This document shows positions 57,820 through 64,000 of a stretch of DNA of 64,000 bases, piece by piece. The first letter of the stretch is position 1. The number at the start of each line of letters is the position of its first letter. Under the pieces are notes generated by a model. The model was not told the DNA's origin and made no database searches. It worked only from the letters and a program-made list of their open reading frames with translations. Location of the stretch: NCBI RefSeq assembly GCF_900188415.1, contig NZ_FZNV01000004.1:62001-126000 (forward strand), written 5' to 3'. This stretch comes from Maribacter sedimenticola. GTDB lineage: Bacteria > Bacteroidota > Bacteroidia > Flavobacteriales > Flavobacteriaceae. The position numbers and the translations under genes are program-made.

Positions 57820-59013
57820 TTACAACAGACCTATAACGCTTAATATACTTTTAACCCCTAAAATTATGGACAATATGATGATAAAGATTCCAATACAATT
57901 TTGTACCAGATTATTTTTATAGCTACCCATTACCCCAGCCCTATTGACAACCCAAAGTAAGAAAACTGCTATTATAGGCAACAACAATCCATTGGTTATT
58001 TGGGCAAACTTAATTACCTGTATGGGTTTAATTCCAAACGACAAAAAGAATACACCAAGAATTAAGATGATCATCCAAACCAATCTAAATCTGGTGTCGT
58101 TTAATTTCGCCTTCCATCCAAAGCAACTATTTGCAACATATGCTGCCGCCAATGGCGCTGTGATTGCAGATGTAATTCCGGCCGCAAATAGACCAATACC
58201 CATAAAATAAAGTGCCGCAGAACCGTACAACGGTTCCAAGGCCTTGGCCATATCCATAACACTGTTGACTTCTGTAGTGGTTATGGCAGTAGCAGAAATC
58301 ATGATACTAATGGACACCAAGCCACCAAGAAAAATAGAAATCAGCGTATCTCGCTTGGCAAGATTCAAATCGCTTTTCAACTTCCACTTTTCACTTACCA
58401 ATGCAGCATGTAAAAAAAGGTTATAGGGTACTACGGTTGTTCCTACCAGTGCTATGATAGTGAGAATTCCCTTTTCCGGAATTGATGGTATAAACAAACC
58501 TTTTAACAATTGTGCAATATTGGGACCTGTGAGTAGCGCAGTTGCCAAGAAAGACAAACTCATGATCAATACCAAGAAGATAAATACCTTTTCCAAGGTC
58601 TTATAACTCCCAAAATACAATAGAATAAAAGCGAGGCCACCTAAAATATAAGGATACCAATTACTGTATGACATACCAAACAGTGCTTGCATACCTAACG
58701 TAGCACCACCGATATTTCCTGCTTCATATGAGGCATTGCCAATAATAATTGCGCATAGAATTAAACCTATGACACTATTACGAACCCAAGTCGTATGCAG
58801 TTCTTGCTTAATAACATCTGCCAAACCTTTTTGGGTAACAATACCCAGCCTGGCCGACATTTCCTGTAAGACATAAGTTGCAAATATGGATAACACCATG
58901 GCCCACAACAAACTAAATCCAAAGTCTACACCCGCCAAGGTACATGCGGTAACGGTACCGGGACCAATGAAAGCGGCCGCAACAAGAACACCAGGTCCTA
59001 ATTTCTTAAACAT
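57820..59013 (-). CDS. Nramp-fold transporter without canonical metal ligands (YcsG-like)
   Basis: The 397-residue protein has about eleven membrane helices and the Nramp plan, but the metal site is changed. Helix 1 reads GPGT (residues 17-20) instead of DPGN, and helix 6 reads VVPYN (194-198) instead of VMPHN, so the Asp, Asn, Met and His of divalent-metal Nramps are all absent. In B. subtilis the homologue ycsG also neighbours ycsF (pxpA) and the kip genes. Being first gene of the pxp operon, it may import 5-oxoproline or another organic molecule; this is inference. Existing names that call such proteins divalent-metal transporters should be doubted here. Confidence 0.85.
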   Translation of the reverse strand: MFKKLGPGVLVAAAFIGPGTVTACTLAGVDFGFSLLWAMVLSIFATYVLQEMSARLGIVTQKGLADVIKQELHTTWVRNSVIGLILCAIIIGNASYEAGNIGGATLGMQALFGMSYSNWYPYILGGLAFILLYFGSYKTLEKVFIFLVLIMSLSFLATALLTGPNIAQLLKGLFIPSIPEKGILTIIALVGTTVVPYNLFLHAALVSEKWKLKSDLNLAKRDTLISIFLGGLVSISIMISATAITTTEVNSVMDMAKALEPLYGSAALYFMGIGLFAAGITSAITAPLAAAYVANSCFGWKAKLNDTRFRLVWMIILILGVFFLSFGIKPIQVIKFAQITNGLLLPIIAVFLLWVVNRAGVMGSYKNNLVQNCIGIFIIILSIILGVKSILSVIGLL

Positions 59014-59108
59014 ATGAATAATTATGGGTTGTGTAAATATAATTTTAAAAATATAAAATCGCTCACCTCTTTCAATTTCTATTTCACCACAATTTTAACA
59101 TTTTAAAA

Positions 59109-59146
59109 TGCAGTTAATCTAAAAATTTGCAGTTCGTCTAAAAGTT
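59109..59146. repeat. Tandem 19-bp repeat in the divergent region upstream of the pxp operon
   Basis: TGCAGTTAATCTAAAAATT (59109-59127) is followed directly by TGCAGTTCGTCTAAAAGTT (59128-59146), 16 of 19 positions the same. It lies about 95 bases upstream of the Nramp-like gene and 82 bases upstream of the divergent gene at 59228. Direct repeats of this length are used by AraC-type regulators, so this is a candidate operator for either gene. Confidence 0.55.
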
Positions 59147-59227
59147 GGGAGTCATTCATCGAAACAATATACTATTCTTAAAATATCACGGTTATACATA
59201 TCCCAAAACTTAAAACTTAACCTATTA

Positions 59228-59674
59228 ATGACTTGTTTAGAATGTAAGAAAGAACTTGGTTATATAGATCATAAAAATGCAATGGATACTGTGGGTGTTG
59301 AACTATGCTCAAAACACTACAAGCGTATAGAACTATTAATCAAACAACATGATACCCCACTAGAGGCCGTACAATTGTATTACGCCTTAAAAGAGGCAGG
59401 AGTAAATTCTATGTTAGAATGGTGGGACGGTAAAAAATCTATAGATATCGCCATATCACGTGTAAAGTTAAATATAGAAATAGATTCCAAATATGATAAG
59501 CTTACGGAACATGAAGCGATCAATAATTTAGAAGAGGCCATGCATTCTTTTAGAAATGGTTTTACGACCATAAGGATTCCGCATATTGTAGTAAGATATT
59601 ATTTAAACGAAACCGTAAACAATATTATAGGAATCATGGAAGGCCTAAAGGCCAATATCAAGGTAATCAACTAA
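59228..59674 (+). CDS. Zinc-ribbon and PD-(D/E)XK-like fold protein of unknown function
   Basis: The 148-residue protein begins with C3-x2-C6 and C27-x2-H30, a probable zinc knuckle. Residues about 60-120 look like the core of DUF559/Vsr-type nucleases: a beta strand with Asp (SIDIAIS, D73), then LNIEID (E84, D86), a helix with EHEAINNLEEAM and the strand TTIRIPHIVV. The third catalytic residue is not the usual Lys directly after Glu, so activity is uncertain. A GldL-like gene follows after 10 bases. I do not recognise an exact family. Confidence 0.7.
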   Translation: MTCLECKKELGYIDHKNAMDTVGVELCSKHYKRIELLIKQHDTPLEAVQLYYALKEAGVNSMLEWWDGKKSIDIAISRVKLNIEIDSKYDKLTEHEAINNLEEAMHSFRNGFTTIRIPHIVVRYYLNETVNNIIGIMEGLKANIKVIN

Positions 59675-59684
59675 TACAACGACC

Positions 59685-60251
59685 ATGGAGAATTCCAAAA
59701 AAGTATATAAAAACCAGATAAGGGCAGCATTGGCAACCTTACTAATAGGTTTTCTAATGCGGGTATTGCATTGGCCCTATGCAGCAGGAATTATCTTTAC
59801 ATCTTTTGCCGCTATACTAATCTTGTATGCGGTAAGGTTTTACAAAAAGGAGGAAAAAAAACCTGTAGACCTGATAAAAATGGCTATGGTCCTGTTTTGG
59901 ACCACCAATGGACTCCTAACGATCTTAAAATTTCCATATACCCTAATATTCCAAATTGGCACTGCCTTGACCTTTATAGCCTGGTTTGCCATGGAAGGCA
60001 CGTCTTATTTTATGGACAAAAACCGAAGCATTAAAAACAGCCTTGCAGAAATCATTTGGAATTTTGTAATGGTAGTAGGTGTTCTGACCATTATCTTGGG
60101 CGGACTTATGCACTTATTAAGCTGGGATTATAGTATACCTACATTAACGGTTGGCCTTACCATTGTTACCAGTTATATCCTAAAAGATATATTTACATCT
60201 TCCAAACCACATAAGGAAGATGACATCAATAACGAAGGTTTATATTTTTAA
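59685..60251 (+). CDS. GldL-like small integral membrane protein
   Basis: The 188-residue protein has about six hydrophobic segments. Two contain the pattern seen in the gliding/type IX motor protein GldL, an LHWP-type turn within a helix: LMRVLHWPYAAGI and GLMHLLSWDYSIP. GldL itself is longer with a cytoplasmic tail and lies next to gldK/M/N; none of these is here, so this is a relative and not the motor subunit. The C-terminus (SKPHKEDDINNEGLYF) is acidic. Function unknown. Confidence 0.7.
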   Translation: MENSKKVYKNQIRAALATLLIGFLMRVLHWPYAAGIIFTSFAAILILYAVRFYKKEEKKPVDLIKMAMVLFWTTNGLLTILKFPYTLIFQIGTALTFIAWFAMEGTSYFMDKNRSIKNSLAEIIWNFVMVVGVLTIILGGLMHLLSWDYSIPTLTVGLTIVTSYILKDIFTSSKPHKEDDINNEGLYF

Positions 60252-60339
60252 TAAAACGTTAGCCCAACCATCCTTCCCTATCTAAACTTCTGCTCTGGAT
60301 GGTATTTAATTTATAACTCAATATTTTTATTCAAATATT

Positions 60340-61758
60340 TTAATTTATTACAAACGAATCAGAGAGGTTTATTTTATTTATAAGTTTATCTATTGATTCG
60401 TGATTATATTTAAATTTTTGAAAGAATGCTTGAACACTTAAAATTATGTTTTTATTTAAACTTTGGTATTTATTTAGACTAACATTTAACTTTGGTTCGC
60501 CTGTATCTTCCATGTAAGATAATATTCCCAGTGTATCCTTGTTTGTTTTTAAGAAATTATCATACAAACACAACATATTCGACATTAGATAGGATTGATA
60601 TCTATTACCACTTCTAGAACTGCCTAATGGTATTATTTCCTCAATTTTAACTACTAATTGCTGTAGTGATAGAGAACCTCTTGATAGATTTTGATAAAAC
60701 ACTATGTGGTTTATTTTACAATGAATTAAAAACAGCAAGCTAACAGGAAATATATTCTCATGTTGTTCAAATGTATTTAGTACAATAGCTGTATGACCAT
60801 AGATTTTTTCTATTTGCCTTAATATTACATGATTATTTGAAAAAATTATTTTTGAAATGGCTTTAAAAGTATCTTCCTCCCCTTTAAAATCATTATTATT
60901 CTTACGAACAGGTAGGTTGAAAAAATGACTAAATCCGAAATATTTAAATAAATAATCACAGAATGCATTTTTATCAGGTTCAGGAATTGAATATTCTACA
61001 TCTATGAATCTTCTTAAATATTCTTCAGAATTTATACTTTCGCTACCATAAAAACCTTTAACAGCATTTTCCAACTGTTCTTTATCAATTGATAATACAA
61101 ACACAATACCCTTTACACTGAACAAATGTTTTATTTGTTCCAAAACTTCAACTGAATAATTAGGTCTACATCTATCCAATTCATCAATTATAAATATGAC
61201 AGGCTTATTAGAATCAATAGTAGCTACATATTGTTCTAGAATATTTCTAAATTCTGTTATGCCTTTTTTTTTGTTATTATATTCTTTTAAACTATCCTCA
61301 AGCTCTTTTACAGAATATTTACCAATACCATTTAACAAATCGGCTGTAGATTCTCCTAACCTTTTTTCTACAGTATGTTTAATTATTTCTGGAACGGCTT
61401 GCTTTATAAGTGGAAGTGCCTTTGAAAGTACAGTTTTAAATAACTCTTCTCCTTTTCCTACTATTTCCTTTAATTCTGCTAAAAGTGCGATTATAACATC
61501 TTCTTGAAAATCATTTTCCCAAGCATTAAAATATAGAGTAGTGAAATTTTCGTTCATCAATTGTTGTTGCCACATTTTGACAAATGTAGTCTTACCACTT
61601 CCCCATCGATTGTTAATAGCTAAAACAAAACCATCATTATAAGTACCAACTATTGAAGTTAGTATTTTTGCATATTTATCTCGACCAAGCTTACAATTAA
61701 GAAATGGTTTAGAATCTTTTCCCTGCGGGATATAAAGCTCTTCATGTCTAATTACCAT
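60340..61758 (-). CDS. KAP-family P-loop NTPase
   Basis: The 472-residue protein has Walker A NRWGSGKTTFV (GSGKTT at 53-58), the KAP helper region YFNAWENDFQED (about 77-88), Walker B VIFIIDELDRCRP (about 187-199) and the sensor-like stretch FVLSIDKEQLENAVKGFYG and YLRRFIDVEY. Some KAP NTPases carry membrane helices between Walker A and B; this one does not, so it is probably soluble. KAP proteins include PifA, which excludes phage T7 from F-plasmid cells, and eukaryotic membrane-scaffold proteins. The gene stands in a more AT-rich, loosely packed region with no housekeeping neighbours, which suggests acquisition by transfer. Anti-phage function is only a possibility. Confidence 0.85.
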   Translation of the reverse strand: MVIRHEELYIPQGKDSKPFLNCKLGRDKYAKILTSIVGTYNDGFVLAINNRWGSGKTTFVKMWQQQLMNENFTTLYFNAWENDFQEDVIIALLAELKEIVGKGEELFKTVLSKALPLIKQAVPEIIKHTVEKRLGESTADLLNGIGKYSVKELEDSLKEYNNKKKGITEFRNILEQYVATIDSNKPVIFIIDELDRCRPNYSVEVLEQIKHLFSVKGIVFVLSIDKEQLENAVKGFYGSESINSEEYLRRFIDVEYSIPEPDKNAFCDYLFKYFGFSHFFNLPVRKNNNDFKGEEDTFKAISKIIFSNNHVILRQIEKIYGHTAIVLNTFEQHENIFPVSLLFLIHCKINHIVFYQNLSRGSLSLQQLVVKIEEIIPLGSSRSGNRYQSYLMSNMLCLYDNFLKTNKDTLGILSYMEDTGEPKLNVSLNKYQSLNKNIILSVQAFFQKFKYNHESIDKLINKINLSDSFVIN

Positions 61759-62013
61759 AACAAAAATATAGTATAATTAATTTTAAACTCTTACTTGTAA
61801 TTATATTAATATAGATTAACTTGTTCATGATAAAATATAAAAACTAGATTTTTACTTAAAAGCAAATAATTATATTTAGTATCGCTAATACCTCTTAATA
61901 ATAAATGATCTTAAAATAAAAGTGCTCAAGTTCATAAATTTATTATTCAAAAAAATAGATAAAATATGCAATCCTTTCGTTTTAAATAACATATTAAAAT
62001 CCTAGAATACTCA
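61759..62013. other. AT-rich spacer, nothing recognised
   Basis: This stretch upstream of the KAP gene is almost entirely A and T with scattered stop codons in all frames. It probably contains the KAP promoter on the minus strand, but I can point to no convincing box. Confidence 0.4.
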
Positions 62014-62403
62014 TTACTTTAATTTAGATTTAAGTTCTTCTAGTTTCTTTTCCTTTAAAATTATAAGTTCAAACACGTCATCATTTGCAATTTTCAAATG
62101 TTCAACCCTTTTCCTTGCGGTAAAAACTCTTTTTTCGGCTCCTTTTAATTTTGTTGAATATAAGTCAATAAGTGCTGCAATGGAAGGTGTTCGCATTCTT
62201 TCTTTTTCTAATTCTTTCTTATTAAATTCTACCTCCCATTGTTGATTTTTTAAATTATTGACAGCATTATTATAATTTAAAATTGCATCATGAGAATGTA
62301 ATTCTAATAATTCAACTTTTAAAAGTGCAATTTCTTCTTCTATTTTTTCTTTTGATTCGCAGGATATTAAGATTAAAAGAAATATTAATACGGCTTTTTT
62401 CAT
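62014..62403 (-). CDS. Small coiled-coil lipoprotein
   Basis: The 129-residue product has a lipoprotein signal (MKKAVLIFLLILISC, lipid Cys at 15) and is then wholly charged and helical with heptad character (EEEIALLKVELLELHS, ILKEKKLEELKSKLK). No domain is recognised. Its position between the KAP gene and a membrane protein with a coiled coil may point to a shared envelope role; there is no spacing evidence for an operon. Confidence 0.7.
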   Translation of the reverse strand: MKKAVLIFLLILISCESKEKIEEEIALLKVELLELHSHDAILNYNNAVNNLKNQQWEVEFNKKELEKERMRTPSIAALIDLYSTKLKGAEKRVFTARKRVEHLKIANDDVFELIILKEKKLEELKSKLK

Positions 62404-62641
62404 TTTAGTGAATTTAATTGAATCTAAAACTACAAAAATACCTTTCCATTAAATTACCACAAGCACCATATAGCCCATTTAAAACAATTTAAATTTAAAG
62501 CAGTTAATCCATGTTGTTAGCCACTTTAAAAATCTACTAACATTTTATGATGGAAAGAAATATAGGTAAGTCTAATTAAATATAGAAAATAACTCATTTG
62601 GAAGGAAAACTTTAAATTCGTTATTATAGGACTGGATTAGA

Positions 62642-63205
62642 TTAAAATATAGAATCCTCGTAAACCGCTATCAATAAATCTGATTTCAATAATTGTTCTT
62701 TTAATTTATTATTTTCCTTTTTAAAATCAGATTTCAAACTATCGATTTTGTTATTGATAGAATTTATCTCTTCTTGAGTAATATCCGATTTTTTTGTTAA
62801 TATAGAGTAACTTGAAAATAATAAACTCATGGAAGATATTACAATTGGTACCCACCAATAAAGAGTTTTTTTATTAGAAGCCTTTTTTACTTTCCTTTCC
62901 ATGTGCAAATCCTTTTCATTTTGTTCATATAAACTTGTAAATCCACCAATTTTTAAAAAGGATTTTGTTAAATCAGTCTTATAATATATTATTCCTGAAT
63001 CGTTTTGATCATATTGTATGCCTTGTCTAATTTTAAAATATTTATGGTGGTGTGTAAATATATTTTGGGCAACATCTCTAAATTTGTCTATGTCGTTCAT
63101 AGGATTACCAAGAGCCTTGTACACATTTTCTGCCTTGGAATTATTATGATTCATTACATATGTTAATATTCTATCTTTTAATTGTGCTATTCCTAATTCG
63201 TCCAT
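62642..63205 (-). CDS. Membrane protein with possible winged-helix N-terminus and C-terminal coiled coil
   Basis: The 187-residue protein has three parts. Residues 1-95 look like a winged helix (IAQLKDRILTYVMNHNNSKA, EKVYKALG-like turn, then short strands YFKIRQGIQYD and GIIYYKTD). A single membrane helix follows (TLYWWVPIVISSMSLLFSSYSI) and then a coiled coil (about 140-180) with no further domain. The layout suggests a cytosolic nucleic-acid- or protein-binding head and an extracytoplasmic coiled coil. I do not recognise a family. Confidence 0.65.
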   Translation of the reverse strand: MDELGIAQLKDRILTYVMNHNNSKAENVYKALGNPMNDIDKFRDVAQNIFTHHHKYFKIRQGIQYDQNDSGIIYYKTDLTKSFLKIGGFTSLYEQNEKDLHMERKVKKASNKKTLYWWVPIVISSMSLLFSSYSILTKKSDITQEEINSINNKIDSLKSDFKKENNKLKEQLLKSDLLIAVYEDSIF

Positions 63206-63578
63206 TCTTAATGTTTTTTAATAATAACTTTCGTAATATTTATCAGAAAAATAGTAGATTTTAAAATGCTTTTTTACCTAAAATTTTATTAGTTATAAAA
63301 TTTACCTAATTAAAAAGAATGAAGTATAACTAATATAATAGTTATTCTTACTATTATATTTTTTTTTAAACTACCAGGCCAATATTGTTTTTATAAATTT
63401 CGTTCCATCAATCTTTTTTTAGAACAAAATCGCATTTATATAAGCTCATTGAATATTTAAATAATTTCAATTCTTTGATAATAATATTAAGCTATCAAAT
63501 AAAAAATCATTGAATATTAATTACAAATTATTAAAAATAGTTTTTGCTTATAACAATTTAGTGTATATCGATTTAATA
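63206..63578. other. AT-rich intergenic stretch, nothing recognised
   Basis: No coding frame, hairpin terminator or promoter could be supported. The base composition is much lower in G+C than the housekeeping part of the window, as in the rest of the 60-64 kb segment. Confidence 0.4.
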
Positions 63579-63940
63579 CTACAACATATCCAAGTAAGAA
63601 AAGAGATGAAAAATTAAAAGTATAATTACGGAACTAAAATCACATTTGGAATACTTTATATTACTTGAAACTCTGTTTCCTATCCAATATGTTGCTATTG
63701 AAAAAATTGAAACCAATGTTATTGCTCCAATTAGAATAATACCGTCTGAAACAAGTTTAGACATAATAAAAAAAACCTTTTGTAGGATATCCCAATAGAT
63801 AAAAGAGAAAAGACTTGACAAATACCCCCGCATAAAGTCGAAACTATGACAAAGAGAGCTAAATGCTCTATAACAAATTTTAGATATCTTAAGGAAAGGC
63901 TCTCTAACTTTTTAGAGGGTTCTTCTACCTTACTTTCCAT
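63579..63940 (-). pseudogene. Small membrane protein gene split by a probable frameshift
   Basis: Two minus-strand frames overlap. The upstream frame (from ATG 63940) reads MESKVEEPSKKLESLSLRYL then a membrane helix ending IVSTLCGG. The downstream frame reads GYLSSLFSFIYWDILQKVFF and continues with two more hydrophobic segments to the stop at 63579. They meet at a run of five G (minus strand) near 63830; one extra G would join them into one protein of about 120 residues. Either a real inactivating indel, phase variation at the G-run, or a sequencing error would explain it. The alternative is that the first frame alone (69 residues) is the gene. Confidence 0.5.
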
Positions 63941-64000
63941 AACTTAAAATAACAAAAAATAGGCTTAACTCGTAAGAAGCCAAGTAAATACTGCTCCTAT

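Noticed and set aside
60267-60303. ACCATCC...GGATGGT hairpin after the GldL-like gene as a terminator
   Set aside because: The stem is only 7 bp with a 23-base loop and lacks a good T-run.
1-64000. rRNA, tRNA, CRISPR arrays, insertion sequences, prophage genes
   Set aside because: No regularly spaced repeats, transposase or phage proteins, and no tRNA-like cloverleaf was noticed; short RNAs could still be missed by eye.

Overview
The window is chromosomal DNA from a Bacteroidota bacterium, most likely a (probably marine) member of the Flavobacteriaceae. Evidence: moderately AT-rich, densely packed genes; several genes without an obvious Shine-Dalgarno sequence; promoters of the Bacteroidota type (-7 element TAnnTTTG, best seen at 943, 7515, 18115, 31910 and, on the minus strand, 55110); outer-membrane proteins typical of the phylum (CarboxypepD_reg-type TonB receptor, OmpA lipoproteins, M16/M1 exported peptidases); and family-specific genes such as a fused alpha/beta 2-oxoacid dehydrogenase E1 and a GldL-like membrane protein. 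I cannot fix the genus. No rRNA, tRNA, CRISPR array or insertion sequence was seen.

Layout. 1-7.4 kb: 3' end of a PepSY membrane protein, then uvrA, a LOG-family nucleotide hydrolase and a large exported protein that looks like a catalytically dead M1 peptidase joined to an outer-membrane barrel. 7.5-12.8 kb: the fused E1 gene (palindrome over its promoter) and, convergent, an M16 peptidase, with a bidirectional terminator between. 12.9-22.1 kb: a kinase/PLP-enzyme fusion, DoxX, holA, a stand-alone HsdR-N nuclease domain, a glycosyltransferase, a major OmpA lipoprotein, tsaC and uvrD. 22.3-31.8 kb: M20 amidohydrolase, FMN glutamate-synthase-like protein, a degenerate OmpA paralogue, a small membrane protein, patatin, an active M1 peptidase and recG.

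31.9-36.7 kb is a leucine operon, leuC-leuD-leuA-leuB. 36.8-45.7 kb carries a serine hydrolase, a FIST protein translationally coupled to a hybrid histidine kinase, an MFS exporter, and a TonB receptor followed by a TPR protein. 45.8-55.1 kb, on the minus strand, is the isoleucine/valine operon ilvD-ilvB-(SAM methyltransferase)-ilvN-ilvC-ilvA followed by a gapN-type dehydrogenase. With the leu genes, this window encodes most of branched-chain amino-acid synthesis; the aminotransferase ilvE is absent. 55.5-59.0 kb, also minus strand, is a 5-oxoprolinase operon (Nramp-like transporter, pxpA, pxpB, pxpC); the transporter lacks the usual Nramp metal ligands and may carry an organic substrate.

59.2-64 kb becomes accessory in character: a zinc-ribbon/PD-(D/E)XK-like protein, a GldL-like membrane protein, then a visibly more AT-rich, loosely packed tail with a KAP P-loop NTPase, a small coiled-coil lipoprotein, a membrane protein with a possible winged-helix N-terminus, and a small membrane gene apparently broken at a run of five G. 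This tail is the best candidate for an undescribed (possibly anti-phage) locus, but its function is not shown by the sequence.

The most interesting observations are the kinase-phospholyase fusion, the non-canonical Nramp in the pxp operon, the dead M1-barrel protein, the methyltransferase inside the ilv operon, the palindrome over the E1 promoter, the 19-bp tandem repeat upstream of the pxp operon, a seven-unit 7-bp periodic repeat between leuA and leuB, and the KAP region.
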